This document shows positions 12,123 through 23,544 of a DNA stretch of 64,000 nt, in pieces. Under the pieces are notes generated by a model. The model was not told the origin of the DNA. It saw only the letters and a list, made by a program, of their open reading frames with translations, and did no database searches. Both the position numbers and the translations under genes were made by a program. This DNA is from Ashinkailepas kermadecensis (taxonomy: Eukaryota; Arthropoda; Thecostraca; Neolepadidae), in assembly GCA_034440615.1 (NCBI GenBank), contig JAOTOM010005148.1:1146001-1210000 (forward strand), in the 5' to 3' direction. Position 1 is the stretch's first letter, and every line of letters starts with the position of its first letter.

Positions 12123-12635
12123 GCCAATGTCACTGGGCTGCGTACTGATTTTTCTTCAGCAGTTATCGTGCACAAGTTATTCAATAGGCTAATTTGTATA
12201 ATTAACTAAAGCCATTGAGCTAACGGCGGCCTGGCAATTTTGGCCGGAGTATCGATGTGTATGGTTGACTTTATGCTGTAATTTGGAGAACAAATTTCAT
12301 GAGTGCTGATGTTCAGCGTGCAAGTACATCCCGCGCACAAATGTTCATTATTGGAAAAGTGGATTGTTATGTCTGATATGTCAACTATCGACTCCCAGCA
12401 CGCCTACTCCTGACATAATGTACCCAGTGCATCATAGGCGATTGAATTCAGTAGATCACTGATGTCTACGAAAGTCAAAATCTTAATTAACCAGATACGA
12501 AAAAAGGCTTCGAACAATGCAGCATGCCATTAGTTACAAATTCCAAATATGTGAAAGTTCCGCCTTATAATAACTTACTTGATGTATTTTGAACATTCCG
12601 ACCCATTCAACGGACCACGTGGTGTTGGCACCTCC
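12123..12635. other. Unannotated AT-rich DNA
   Basis: Nothing recognised. Confidence 0.4.
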
Positions 12636-13150
12636 CAGCTGGCAGCACTATCAGCCTCTGTCAAGAGCTGCTGTCATTCCCTGTCTGACAGTGCTGTCAG
12701 CTGCTGTCTGAGAGTATTGTCAGCTTCCGTATGACGGTACGATGAGCTCCTGTCTGACGGTATCTGTTCATGTCGAACAGTTCCTGTTCATGCCACTGTC
12801 AGCTCCTGTCTGATGGTATTATCAGGTTCCGTATGACGGTGCGGTCAGCTCCTGCCTGACGGTATTATCAGTTACCGTCGGACAGTGCTGTCAGCTGCTG
12901 TCTGACGGTATTAGTTCCCATCTGACGGTGTTATCAGTTCCCGTATGACGGTACGGTCAGCTCCTGTCTGACGGTATTATCAGTTCCTGTTTGATGCCAC
13001 TGTCAGCTCCGTTTGACGGTGTAGTCAGCTTCTGTCTCACGATACTCTTGGATTCCATCTGGCGGTGCTATTAATTTCTGCTTAGCGATGTTACCAGCTC
13101 TCGTGTAACGGTATTATCAGCTCCTCAGCTCCGGTGTGAAGGTACTCTTG
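12636..13150. repeat. 22-24-bp minisatellite, diverged
   Basis: About twenty units built on TGTCAGCTCCTGTCTGACGG with variants (TATTATCAG, CCGTATGACGGT). Units differ in length and sequence, so this array is older than the homogeneous arrays further right. Confidence 0.9.
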
Positions 13151-14211
13151 GATCCGTACAGGCCTTTGCATTGTATTTGATATGGGTTCGCCACTCATGT
13201 TTCTCTGACCAGTTCGTTCCCTGCTGTCGGAAGGTAGTGACCTTGAGTCTGACAAAGTTGCTCGACCACAACTCCGTCAGCGTGCGAAGCATCTTACACC
13301 ACTCGTGCCTGTGCCAAGAGGTCCCGCATTGACAGGTGTGAGTATGTTAATGGTTCGCTGCTGGCCAATCGGGAACGTTTTGCATACTGTATGCAGCTTC
13401 CCTAATAGCTCGCGAGATAGCAGGTGATGCAATACGCGCGGATCGGACTCCCTGCTGCGCAGACTGGCATTGTTTTAGCTCGCCGCACAGACGGTTTTTC
13501 TACAGCAGCTGTCGTGTCATAGGGAGACCTCGTCTGCCATGTGTACGTGGGCATGTGCCGATGATGTACCCGCTCCATTGCTGTCACTACACGTATGCAA
13601 ATGGATGACAGGCGAACTGGACTGAAATATGAGCGCGCCGCTTGGCTCCAGTAGCAGTTGTACAGTCCTCATTACATCATCGTTAAACGGAGTCGCTCGT
13701 GGGGCCGCCGACACGAGAAGAATTAAATCGCTCCGACACGAGCTTCGTCTCGTGGCTACTGCGCTCTGACGCCACCTGCAGAGTGCTCCGCTTCGGATGA
13801 GCGCCGGCGTATTTCACGTATTTGCGTACAGCCTCACGACGCCGGTCCGATGAGGATCCGTTTGTTAGGGTGGCACCTGATCACCCATGACAATGCCTGA
13901 GCTGTCCAGGTTGGCACAGGAAGTGCCCGGCCCGGCGAAAAGGCACATCGATTGCGTCCGATTGATTATCTGGGCTCGGTACTTGTATTGGATGAAGCGT
14001 ATTTCATTACGTGTCCCATTCATCGCCTGCCCTGACGGGGTCATCGCCGACGACTCGGCCTGCCCCGCTGTCCTGGTATCGCCGGCCCTGTCCCGCTGCC
14101 TGGTACGGTGCAAACATAATGTGTTTTGGTTATGTGCGAGATGTCGAAGTGTTTGCAGTAGGGTGTGGACGTTCTCTATGGAAATGATGTAATTTAAAAT
14201 ACCTTTGAAGT
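13151..14211. other. Unannotated DNA with a possible array seed
   Basis: No exon was recognised. At 14054-14105 two diverged units, CCCGCTGTCCTGGTATCGCC and CCCTGTCCCGCTGCCTGGTA, resemble the 29-bp array that starts about 800 bp downstream. Confidence 0.4.
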
Positions 14212-14497
14212 CACGATGGCTCAGTTGGTTAGAGCGCCGGCATGCATTGGTCTCTTCTGTCCTGGCAAGACAGGGTCGCTCCACGCGCTCGCATGATCCT
14301 CGGCTGGGGGAGGGGGATAGCCCTTGGACGGGCCAAAGGGCGATCGTGTCGATACATTGGCGACAGGTTAAACTTCCGGTAAACATTATGCCGTTGAACT
14401 AGAATGCCCCGATCGGGTGGTGGGGACAGAGCTGACGCAACAAGCTCTGCTTAGCACATAACCTGATCCATAAAGCCACCCCAGCAAGCATCCAGTC
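14212..14497 (+). mobile_element. tRNA-derived SINE, family B, copy 1
   Basis: The head has box A TGGCTCAGTTGG. The body shares CTGTCCTGG.AAGACAG, ATTATG.CGTTGAA, GATCGGGTGGTGG, CGCAACAAGCTCTG and AAGCCACCC.AGCAAG with the minus-strand copy at 48035-48325. The box B region is disrupted. Two copies with the same 3' half define a separate family from A. Confidence 0.85.
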
Positions 14498-14576
14498 TGT
14501 TTTTTTTGTGTGGAAAAATCCATCAAGCCCAATTCTGAGCCAATAGCGGACTTCCAGGTGAAGCTTTGCGTTTGTA

Positions 14577-14893
14577 TTAAGCGATGCCTAATGTAGGGAT
14601 GCCTTGGTTAACGGTCACAATAAAAGTGCCTGTACTATAAACTGGTATTATGTAATTTACCTCTTCATAGGTAATCGTCTTCCCACGAAATGTGTTACGA
14701 GATGTTCGTGTATCACGATCCGTAATGATGAGCATAAGCATGCCGCTTATAAACGATATACTGTTATAAATGAGACATGGGGGCTTCATAAGCACATCAC
14801 GGAGCACGATGTCGATGCATCTTTGGAAACGATGTGGATTCAGTATTCAGGAAGTTGTATATTTCACCATATTTCACGAATCATTTATCAGTC
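14577..14893 (-). mobile_element. hAT-type MITE, copy 3, truncated
   Basis: In reverse orientation this matches copies 1 and 2, sharing GATTACCTAT, AATACCAGTTTATAG, CACGAAT.ATTTATCA and the central GACAT/CATGCTTAT parts. The CAGTG end is present but altered at about 14893. The opposite 120 bp or so is missing. No TSD can be assigned. Confidence 0.75.
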
Positions 14894-15405
14894 TGCTGGC
14901 TTCGCCAGTCCTGTCGCGTCGTTCTCATATCACCAGTCTTGTCTCGCTGTCCTGGTATTCACCAGTCCTGTCCCGCTGTCCTGGTATTCACCAGTCCGGT
15001 CCTGCTGTCCTGGTATTCACCAGTCCTGTCCCGCTGTCCTGGTATTCACCAGTCCTGTCCCGCTGTCCTGGTATTCACCAGTCCTGTCCCGCTGTCCTGG
15101 TATTCACCAGTCCTGTCCCGCTGTCCTGGTATTCACCAGTCCGGTCCCGCTGTCCTGGTATTCACCAGTCTTGTCTCGCTGTCCTGGTATTCACCAGTCC
15201 TGTCCCGCTGTCCTGGTATTCACCAGTCCGGTCCCGCTGTCCTGGTATTCACCAGTCCTGTCCCGCTGTCCTGTGTCCCGCTGTCCTGGTATTCACCAGT
15301 CCTGTCCCGCTGTCCTGGTATTCACCAGTCCTGTCCCGCTGTCCTGGTATTCACCAGTCCTGTCCCGCTGTCCTGGTGTCACCAGTTCTCGCTGCCTTGA
15401 TATCA
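14894..15405. repeat. 29-bp minisatellite
   Basis: About sixteen highly similar units of CTGGTATTCACCAGTCCTGT followed by CCCGCTGTC. Variants are mostly single bases (CCGGTCC, CTTGTCT). One partial unit at about 15265-15285 indicates a slippage deletion. 29 is not a multiple of three, so all three frames read through the same units; long frames here are not genes. Confidence 0.97.
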
Positions 15406-15474
15406 CAGGTCTCGTCCTACTTTCCGGATACCACCGGCGACATCGGATGAGAAGGATGTGCACCGATCCGCCAT

Positions 15475-15590
15475 CCTGTCCTGTCCTGTCCTGTCTTGTC
15501 CTGCTCTGTCCTGTCCTGTCCTGTCCTGTCCTGCCGTCTTGTCCTGCTCTGTCCTGTCCTGTCCTGTCCTGCGCTGCTCTCCTTTCCTGT
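15475..15590. repeat. (CTGTC)n pentamer array
   Basis: About twenty CTGTC/TGTCC pentamers with CTGCTCTG interruptions. Confidence 0.95.
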
Positions 15591-15599
15591 CCCGCATGC

Positions 15600-16497
15600 C
15601 TATTCGGGCCGACAGCAGCGGCTCGGGCTGTCCGGCTGGCCTGGTCGGGCCGACAGCAGCGGCTCTGGCTGTCCGGCTGGCCTGGTCGGGCCGACAGCAG
15701 CGGCTCTGGCTGTCCGGCTGGTCTGGTCGGGCCGACAGCAGCGGCTCTGGCTGTCCGGCTGGCCTGGTCGGGCCGACAGCAGCGGCTCTGGCTGTCCGGC
15801 TGGCCTGGTCGGGCCGACAGCAGCGGCTCTGGCTGTCCGGCTGGTCTGGTCGGGCCGACAGCAGCGGCTCTGGCTGTCCGGCTGGCCTGGTCGGGCCGAC
15901 AGCAGCGACTCGGGCTGTCCGGCTGGCTTGGTCAGGCCGACAGCAGCGACTCGGGCTGTCCAGCTGGCCTGGTCGGGCCGACAGCAGCGACTCGGGCTGT
16001 CCGGCTGGCCTGGTCAGGCCTACACTAACGACTCGGGCTGTCCAGCTGGCCTGGTCGGACCGACAGCAGCGACTCGGGCTGTCCGGCTGGCCTGGTCGGG
16101 CCTACACTAACGACTCTGGCTGTCCAGCTGGCCTGGTCGGGCCGACAGCAGCGACTCGGGCTGTCCGGCTGGCTTGGTCAGGCCGACAGCAGCGACTCGG
16201 GCTGTCCGGCTGGCCTGGTCAGGCCGACAGCAGCGACTCGGGCTGTCCGGCTGGCCTGGTCAGGCCTACACTAACGACTCGGGCTGTCCAGCTGGCCTGG
16301 TCGGGCCGACAGCAGCGACTCGGGCTGTCCGGATGGCTTGGTCAGGCCGACAGCAGCGACTCGGGCTGTCCGGATGGCTTGGTCAGGCCGACAGCAGCGA
16401 CTCGGGCTGTCCGGATGGCTTGGTCGGGCCGACAGCAGCGACTCGGGCTGTCCGGATGGCTTGGTCAGGCCGACAGCAGCGACTCGGGCTGTCCTGC
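15600..16497. repeat. 41-bp minisatellite
   Basis: About 22 units containing GGGCCGACAGCAGCGRCTC, GGCTGTCCGGCTGG and CCTGGTC. Left units read GGCTCTGG, right units CGACTCGGG, and several right units replace the GACAGCAG block with CTACACTAA. This gradient suggests growth from two founder types. Frames stay open in all three + frames with a 41-residue period. Confidence 0.97.
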
Positions 16498-16684
16498 AGC
16501 GCCACTGTCGCCGGCCCTCCCACCCCAGGTCGTGCCCATTGTCGGGGCCCAGCCGCGCTGACCACAATGGCCGGCACGCTGGCCGTACTGTCGGCGTGAC
16601 GTTTTTTTATCTGCCCGTCGAGTGTTTGCGACTGTTTTTGGCGGACGTCTGACACGGCGCGACTCCGTGTAACGAGGCGATTGT

Positions 16685-16990
16685 CTGGGCGGCTCGTTCG
16701 GGCCGCTCGCTGTGTGCGGGGCCGTTCGGGCCGCTCGCTGTGTGCGTGGCCGTTCGGGCCGCTCGGTGTGTGCGGGGTCGTTCGGGCCGCTCGGTGTGTG
16801 CGGGGTTGTTGCGGGCCGCTCGGAGTGTGCAGGGCCGTTCGGGCCGCTCGGAGTGTGCAGGGCCGCTCGGTGTGTGCGGGGCCGTTCGGGCCGCTCGGTG
16901 TGTGCGGGGTTGTTGCGGGCCGCTTGGAGTGTGCAGGGCCGTTGGGGCCGCTCGGAGTGTGCAGGGCCGCTCGGTGTGTGCGGGACTGGC
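16685..16990. repeat. About 28-bp GC-rich minisatellite
   Basis: Units of GGGCCGTTCGGGCCGCTCG plus GTGTGTGCG, with GTTGCGGGCCG and GAGTGTGCA variants, some eleven copies. Confidence 0.93.
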
Positions 16991-17274
16991 CGGCGTCGGT
17001 CGAGCCTGTGACCATGGCGTCGCCCGCCTAGAGGTGGCCACCAATGGTGAGTTCGGTCCGGCTACCGCGTCGCTCCGGCCGCGATTCGGCGAGAAAAACC
17101 CGGCGGCCGATGCTGGTTAACGGCCGTGACGCGCGGCGAAATCTCGCCGCGTAATTGGCCGTTTGTAGAGCAGTCGTGACCAATGGTCGCCGTGTACGAT
17201 CGATCGGCGGCCGTCGGAGATGATTGACGGCAGCCATCGGACGGCAGTGGGCCCGGGTATGGAGCGCCGTGATC
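16991..17274. other. GC-rich spacer between arrays
   Basis: No exon with clear borders and no repeat. Confidence 0.4.
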
Positions 17275-18345
17275 GGGCCGGCCCGTCAGTTTTGTCTGGC
17301 CGTAGTCGGGCCGGCCCGCCGGTACCGTCTCGTGGTCGGGCCGGTCCGTCGGTACCGTCTCGCCATGGTTGAGCCGGCCCGCCGGTACCGTCTCGCCGTG
17401 GTCGGGTCGGCCCGCCGGTACCGTCTCGTGGTCGGGCCGGTCCGTCGGTACCGTCTCGCCATGGTTGAGCCGGCCCGCCGGTACCGTCTCGTCATGGTTG
17501 GGCCGGTCCGTTGGTACCGTCTCGCCATGGTTGAGCCGGTCCATCGGTACCGTCTCGCCATGGTCGCGCCGGCCCGCCGGTACCGTCTCGTGGTCGGGCC
17601 GGCCCGTCGGTACCGTCTCGCCATGGTTGAGCCGGCCCGTCGGTACCGTCTCGTCATGGTTGGGCCGGCCCGTCGGTACCGTCTCGCCATGGTTGAGCCG
17701 GCCCGTCGGTACCGTCTCGTCATGGTTGGGCCGGCCCGTCGGTACCGTCTCGCCATGGTTGAGCCGGTCCATCGGTACCGTCTCGCCATGGTCGCGCCGG
17801 CCCGCCGGTACCGTCTCGTGGTCGGGCCGGCCCGTCGGTACCGTCTCGCCATGGTTGAGCCGGCCCGCCGGTACCGTCTCGCCGTGGTTGGGCCGGCCCG
17901 TCGGTACCGGCTCGCCATGGTTGGGCCGGCCCGTCGGTACCGTCTCGCCATGGTTGAGCCGGTCCATCGGTACCGTCTCGCCATGGTCGCGCCGGCCCGC
18001 CGGTACCGTCTCGTGGTCGGGCCGGCCCGTCGGTACCGTCTCGCCATGGTTGAGCCGGCCCGCCGGTACCGTCTCGCCGTGGTTGGGCCGGCCCGTCGGT
18101 ACCGGCTCGCCATGGTTGGGCCGGTCCGTCGGTACCGTCTCGCCATGGTTGAGCCGGCCCGTCGGTACCGTCTCGCCATGGTTGAGCCGGTCCATCGGTA
18201 CCGTCTCGCCATGGTCGCGCCGGCCCGCCGGTACCGTCTCGTGGTCGGGCCGGCCCGTCGGTACCGTCTCGCCATGGTTGAGCCGGCCCGCCGGTACCGT
18301 CTCGCCATGGTTGGGCCGGCCCGTCGGTACCGGCTCGCCGGTTCC
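17275..18345. repeat. 33-bp minisatellite with 228-bp higher-order repeat
   Basis: About 32 units of CCGGCCCGTCGGTACCGTCT plus CGCCATGGTTGAG, with a few 30-bp units lacking CAT. The distinctive GGTCGCGCCGG unit recurs at about 17562, 17790, 17985 and 18213, spaced 228, 195 and 228 bp, so groups of seven units were copied as blocks and one block lost one unit. Every unit has a GGTACC palindrome. The 33-bp length keeps frames of 335-422 codons open on both strands. I regard these as artefacts of unit length. Confidence 0.97.
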
Positions 18346-18518
18346 GTGTCAGCTGACGATCATCGCAGCGCGCTGATCGTCATCCTCGGGAGGGGTGCGC
18401 ATCGTACACGTGACAGCACGTCTGTGGCTGGGATGTCGGCGACGATGCCGGGGCCTGGTGACGGTCCCACGGTAGCTGCGAGACGCGCGTGACAGTGTGG
18501 CTGGAATGTGTGAATTAG

Positions 18519-18655
18519 CGTGCTGCTGTCGGTCTGTCACCGCCGCGAGACGACGCCGGAGACGGGACAGAGCCTGGAGAACGGAGCGACAGCCTAGTGC
18601 TGAGAGCGGGGCGACAGCGTGCTGCTGTCGGTCTGTCACCGTCGTGAGACGGTGA
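18519..18655. repeat. Two-copy direct repeat about 98 bp apart
   Basis: GTGCTGCTGTCGGTCTGTCA with following CC.C.GAGACG occurs at about 18520 and 18618. Confidence 0.8.
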
Positions 18656-19255
18656 CACGCTATTTTCCTTGAATACCTGGCGTTGTGTATCTATCGATGA
18701 ATGTCCTCAGACGCATGGGCTCGAATTAGCGGTTATAATATCACTGTTGCCTGAAGGTAGGTCAGGTGGTTCCAATACAGCACACACACACACACACTGC
18801 TGCCACATATGACAGCAGCGTCGCTCTGAATTTAATTTCGTTCTCATGTTCCGGTGGTTTGTAATTCTGGCTTTGAAATAGTTGTGGTTTGAATGCGACT
18901 TATTTGCCGGTGCAACTTATCGCATTTTTTTAAATTATAGTCGTATCGATTGAACAATTATTCAGAATGAGGGATTTTTGTGGTACACTGCTTTCAGCAA
19001 CTGGACTAGAATGGCGGTGCTGGATTTATTGAGCGTTTTTAGTAATTTTGAATCCCATCTACGAGCGAGATAATATTATTTAAAAACTGATCAGCACAAC
19101 TCATGTTTCGCCATTAACTTTGCTACTCGTAGGCAGTTGTGAGAATACCATGCGGATTTCAAACCATGGAGAAAGGTCCGCCGAAAGAACACAAGGCACA
19201 CGTCAGACGTCTATTCATCTCTTTACTAGACGGATATTGAATGCAAGTGAGAAAT
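18656..19255. other. Unannotated AT-rich DNA with (CA)n at 18779-18798
   Basis: Only a short CA microsatellite is recognisable. Confidence 0.5.
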
Positions 19256-19256
19256 A

Positions 19257-19257
19257 A

Positions 19258-19330
<73 letters not shown>

Positions 19331-19350
19331 TATACATACATACATACATG
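19257..19350. repeat. (TA)n microsatellite with CA/TACA tail
   Basis: About 31 TA dinucleotides followed by CACACACA and TACATACA units. Confidence 0.95.
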
Positions 19351-20298
19351 TCTTAAGATGCTAATATTTTCCCGACTGTGTGTTGTTTTCCACTTTCGGA
19401 ATGTAGACAGACTGGCTGGAAACCTGTCTCTTCTGGAAGCTCTGAACCTCTTCTTTCTCTCAGCTTGAGCTGAGCTGCGATTGTTCGGTGGCCCACTCGC
19501 GTGCCTCGTGGAATATTAGCGGCGCTAACATTCGCCGCAATTGACTGCCGGATTTTCCGTCCCAATCCGTACTTTTATCAAGTTGTGTAATGCTGCAGTG
19601 CCGTTGGTATTGTGTGCAGAGTGCAGCTGGACGGTCGGCGGTCTCGGCTGCGACGTTAGCCTGGCTCCAGCTATCCTCTGGTGTTGACATTGGCTGCTAC
19701 TGCCACTACTGAATGTCCTCTGTGACTACGCCGATTGCCCGTCCTACCCAGCGAACGAGTGCTTATTGCGCTATGGTTATGCAGGTGTAGGGTTGAACTA
19801 TTATCCACCCGGGTTACTTCACCGTATTCCGAGGAGCGTTTCAATATCACTAAGTTTGCTTGCCGGTGGTAAAGTTGTGTGCGCAGGGAGCGACTGAATC
19901 GAGCCAGGGCTCCGTGAAAGCTGGCATTTTTGCCCTGCTTTTGTCGTTTTACTCTTGGATGTGAATGGGTGTACCGGTAGCTAATCGGTAGTTAATTTCT
20001 CCAGATATAAACAATACGCAAGTTATCTCCCATTCAGTTGTTCCGCTGGAGAGCAATTTGCCTACTTATTTCATTGTTACCTGGAATTGTCAACATTCAT
20101 TAATTGTGCTCAATTTATGTTGAATACCGTCATCTCCGTCTGGTGGCATCGCTGTCCCGATCTTGGCGACATTCCAATGACAACGGGATAGCAGGTGCCA
20201 TGGTTACATCGTGTAGCCATTTCCTCTCGACCAGCCCCGGTGTTGGTCGCACACCGGCTACCCGGCGCTGGTGTGCACCTGACGCCCACCCGAGCTCA
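19351..20298. other. Unannotated DNA
   Basis: No exon or mobile element was recognised. Confidence 0.4.
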
Positions 20299-21263
20299 TC
20301 GGTGCCGACGTGGGTCCATCGGTGCCGAGGTGAGCCCATCGGTGCCGGCGTGGGCTCATCGGTGTCGGTGTGGGCCCATAGGTGCCGACGTGGGACCATC
20401 GGTGTCGGTGTGGGCCCACCGGTGCCGACGTGGGCCCAATCCAATCGGTGCCGACGTGGGCCCTTTGGTGCCGAGGTGAGCCCGTCGGTGCCGACGTGGG
20501 CACATTTGTGCCGAGGTGAGCCCATCGGTGTCGGCGTGGGTCCTTGGGTGCCGAGGTGAGCCCATCGGGGTCGGCGCGGGCCCATTGGTGCCGAGGTGAG
20601 CCCATCGGTGTCGGCGTGGGCCCACCGGTGCCGACGTGGGCCCATTGGTGTAGAGGTGAGCCCATCGGTGCCGAGGTGAGCCCATCGGTATCGGCGTGGG
20701 CCCACCGGTGCCTACGTGGGCCCACCGGTGCCGACGTGGGCCCATTGGTGCCGAGGTGAGCCCATTGGTGCCGAGGTGAGCCCATTGGTGTCGGTGTGGG
20801 CCCACCGGTGCCGACGTGGGCCCATTGGTACCGAGGTGAGTCCATCGGTGCCGACGTGGGCCCTTTGATGCCGAGGTGAGCCCATCGGGGTCGCCGCGGG
20901 CCCATTGGTGCCGAGGTGAGCCCATTGGTGCCGAGGTGAGCCCATTGGTGCCGAGGTGAGCCCATCGGTGTCGACGTGGGCCCACCGGTGCCGACGTGGG
21001 CCCATTGGTGCCGAGTTGAGCCCATTGGTGCCGAGGTGAGCCCATCGGTGTCGGCGTCGGCCCACCGGTGCCGACGTGGACCCATTGGTGCCGAGGTGAG
21101 TCCATCGGTGCCGACGTGGGCCCATGGGTGCCGAGGTGAGCCTATCGGTGTCGGTGTGGGCCCATGGGTGCCGACGTGGGCCCATCGGTGTCGGTGTGGG
21201 CCCATGGGTGCCGACGTGGGCCAATTGGTGCCGAGGTGAGCCCATCGGTGCTGACGTGGGCAC
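20299..21263. repeat. 20-bp minisatellite
   Basis: About 48 units of GGTGCCGACGTGGGCCCATC and its variant GGTGCCGAGGTGAGCCCATY. The two variants (GACGTGGGC and GAGGTGAGC) alternate in blocks. Translations repeat every 20 residues (60 bp) in any frame and give spurious frames up to 341 codons. Confidence 0.97.
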
Positions 21264-21472
21264 GGTGCCACCGTCCGGCCCACGTTTCGCCGCCGAAGTC
21301 TGTTTCCGGCCAGCGTGGCAGGTGTTTACGGTTCTGGTTTCGGGTGCCTGCAGCCGCTGTCAAGAAGCATTGGTCAGCTGCTGGTCACTGGGGCCCACTC
21401 ATATCCAATGTTTCACGTCTGCTGATCGGCACTGGGTACCCTGTCCTGGCCGGTGGAGGACCCCGATCCAAT

Positions 21473-22536
21473 ACCCCCGCCCACTTACGAGCGCTACCTA
21501 TCGGGCCCTGGTCACGCGCAAACGTGCGCCGCCGTCACCAGTACAGGACGGGCGGGCGTATACCCCCGCCCACTTACGAGCGCTACCTATCGGGCCCTGT
21601 TCACGCGCAAACGTGCGCCGCCGTCACCAGTACAGGACGGGCGGGCGCATACCCCCGCCCACTTACGAGCGCTACCTATCGGGCCCTGTTCACGCGCAAA
21701 CGTGCGCCGCCGTCACCAGTACAGGACGGGCGGGCGTATACCCCCGCCCACTTACGAGCGCTACCTATCGGGCCCTGTTCACGCGCAAACGTGCGCCGCC
21801 GTCACCAGTACAGGACGGGCGGGCGTATACCCCCGCCCACTTACGAGCGCTACCTATCGGGCCCTGGTCACGCGCAAACGTGCGCCGCCGTCACCAGTAC
21901 AGGACGGGCGGGGCGTATACCCCGCCCACTTACGAGCGCTACCTATCGGGCCCTGTTCACCCGTAAACGTGCGCCGCCGTCACCAGTACAGGACGGGCGG
22001 GCGTATACCCCGCCCACTTACGAGCGCTACCTATCGGGCCCTGTTCACCCGTAAACGTGCGCCGCCGTCACCAGTACAGGACGGGCGGGCGTATACCCCC
22101 GCCCACTTACGAGCGCTACCTATCGGGCCCTGTTCACCCGTAAACGTGCGCCGCCGTCACCAGTACAGGACGGGCGGGCGCATACCCCGCCCACTTACGA
22201 GCGCTACCTATCGGGCCCTGGTCACGCGCAAACGTGCGCCGCCGTCACCAGTACAGGACGGGCGGGCGTATACCCCCGCCCACTTACGAGCGCTACCTAT
22301 CGGGCCCTGGTCACGCGCAAACGTGCGCCGCCGTCACCAGTACAGGACGGGCGGGCGTATACCCCCGCCCACTTACGAGCGCTACCTATCGGGCCCTGTT
22401 CACGCGCAAACGTGCGCCGCCGTCACCAGTACAGGACGGGCGGGCGTATACCCCCGCCCACTTACGAGCGCTACCTATCGGGCCCTGGTCACGCGCAAAC
22501 GTGCGCCGCCGTCACCAGTACAGTACGGGCGGGCGC
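21473..22536. repeat. 89-bp homogeneous satellite-like array
   Basis: About twelve units of 88-89 bp. Key parts are CCCGCCCACTTACGAGCGCT, ACCTATCGGGCCCTG, CACGCGCAAACGTGCGCCGC and CGTCACCAGTACAGGACGGG. Variation is limited to GTTC/GGTC, CGCGCAAA/CCCGTAAA, a CATA/GTATA change and one-base C-run changes, so expansion or homogenisation was recent. No stop codons occur in the + frames, producing spurious frames of 280-378 codons. Confidence 0.97.
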
Positions 22537-22744
22537 ATGCTCGTCGATATCCGGCTTTGATCGTGTTGACCTACCTTTTTCGGACATGATCCACCCGCTG
22601 TGGACATGCGTTTGTAATCATGAAAGAGGCGCCTGCAATGTGTGAATTCACCCTCGCGGGAGGAGTGTGGGTCGATTCAACTCTGACGACTCGTGGGCTG
22701 AGATAATCTCCACTATGATCCCAAAGAGGCCGGCCACTTTCGAA

Positions 22745-22895
22745 AGAGTGGGGTAGGGTGCTCTTCTCCCGACCGAAAGGTTGCGAGTCGAGTCCCGCCT
22801 GCCCCTGCCCTTCGCCCGGGACCTGTCGGCGTGGGCGATTGACGATGCCGTGTAACTAAAGCTGTCGACTCGTAAAAACCAATAGGCAGCCAGCC
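22745..22895 (+). mobile_element. tRNA-derived SINE, family A, copy 2 (diverged)
   Basis: The head is damaged, but GAAAGGTTGCGAGTCGAGTC, CCTTCGCCCG, GTCGGCGTG and TCGTAAAAACCAAT follow the family A body and tail in order. Confidence 0.75.
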
Positions 22896-22984
22896 ATTCT
22901 GGAACAGCCTAAAGTTTTTGTTGCCAACGCCAGTCATGTTGAGCTGGGCTGGTCGCAATCCTCACTGAGCAGTGTGGTTTGATC

Positions 22985-23462
22985 CATCTTCCGCTCGCCT
23001 GCTCCAGCTGATGACGGTAGGCTGGTCGGCTGGTCAGCTGCAGTAGGCTGATCGGCTGGTCGGCTGGTCGGCTGGTAGGCTGGTCGGCTGGTCAGCTGGT
23101 CAGCTGGTAGGCTGGTCGGCTGGTCGGCTGGTCAGCTGGAAGGCTGGGTCGGCTGGTCGGCTGGTGGGCTGGTAGGCTGGTCAGCTGGTCGGCTGGTCGG
23201 CTGGTAGTCTGGTCAGCTGGTCGGCTGGTCGGCTGGTAGTCTGGTCGGCTGGTCGGCTGGTCGGCTGGTCGACTGGTAGGCTGGTAGTCTGGTCGGCTGG
23301 TAGTCTGGTCAGCTGGTCGGCTGGTCGGCTGGGAGTCTGGTCGGCTGGTCGGCTGGTCGGCTGGTCGGCTGGTCGGCTGGTCGGCTGGTCGGCTGGTCGG
23401 CTGGTCGGCTAGTCGGCTGGTCGACTGGTAGGCTGGTCGGCTGGTCGGCTGGTCGGCTGGTG
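22985..23462. repeat. 8-bp array (CGGCTGGT)n
   Basis: About 58 CGGCTGGT units with AGCTGGT, AGTCTGGT and GGGCTGGT variants. Strong strand asymmetry: G/T on the + strand. Confidence 0.97.
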
Positions 23463-23544
23463 CAGGTGGTGGAGGTGCAGAGTTGTGACGGTCGGTGAAT
23501 GGCTGCCGAAGAACGGGCAGGCGGCGATCCGTGCTGGCTGTGGC

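Noticed and set aside
15475..15590. Telomere-like repeat
   Set aside because: The CTGTC unit is not a known arthropod (TTAGG) or animal (TTAGGG) telomere unit, and the array is short and internal.
17062..18492. Four open frames of 335-422 codons, two on each strand
   Set aside because: All fall in one 33-bp array whose length is a multiple of three and whose unit lacks stops. The peptides are pure repeats and overlap each other.
20258..22589. Open frames up to 378 codons over the 20-bp and 89-bp arrays
   Set aside because: They run in several frames at once and follow the unit sequence. No splice signals or domains.
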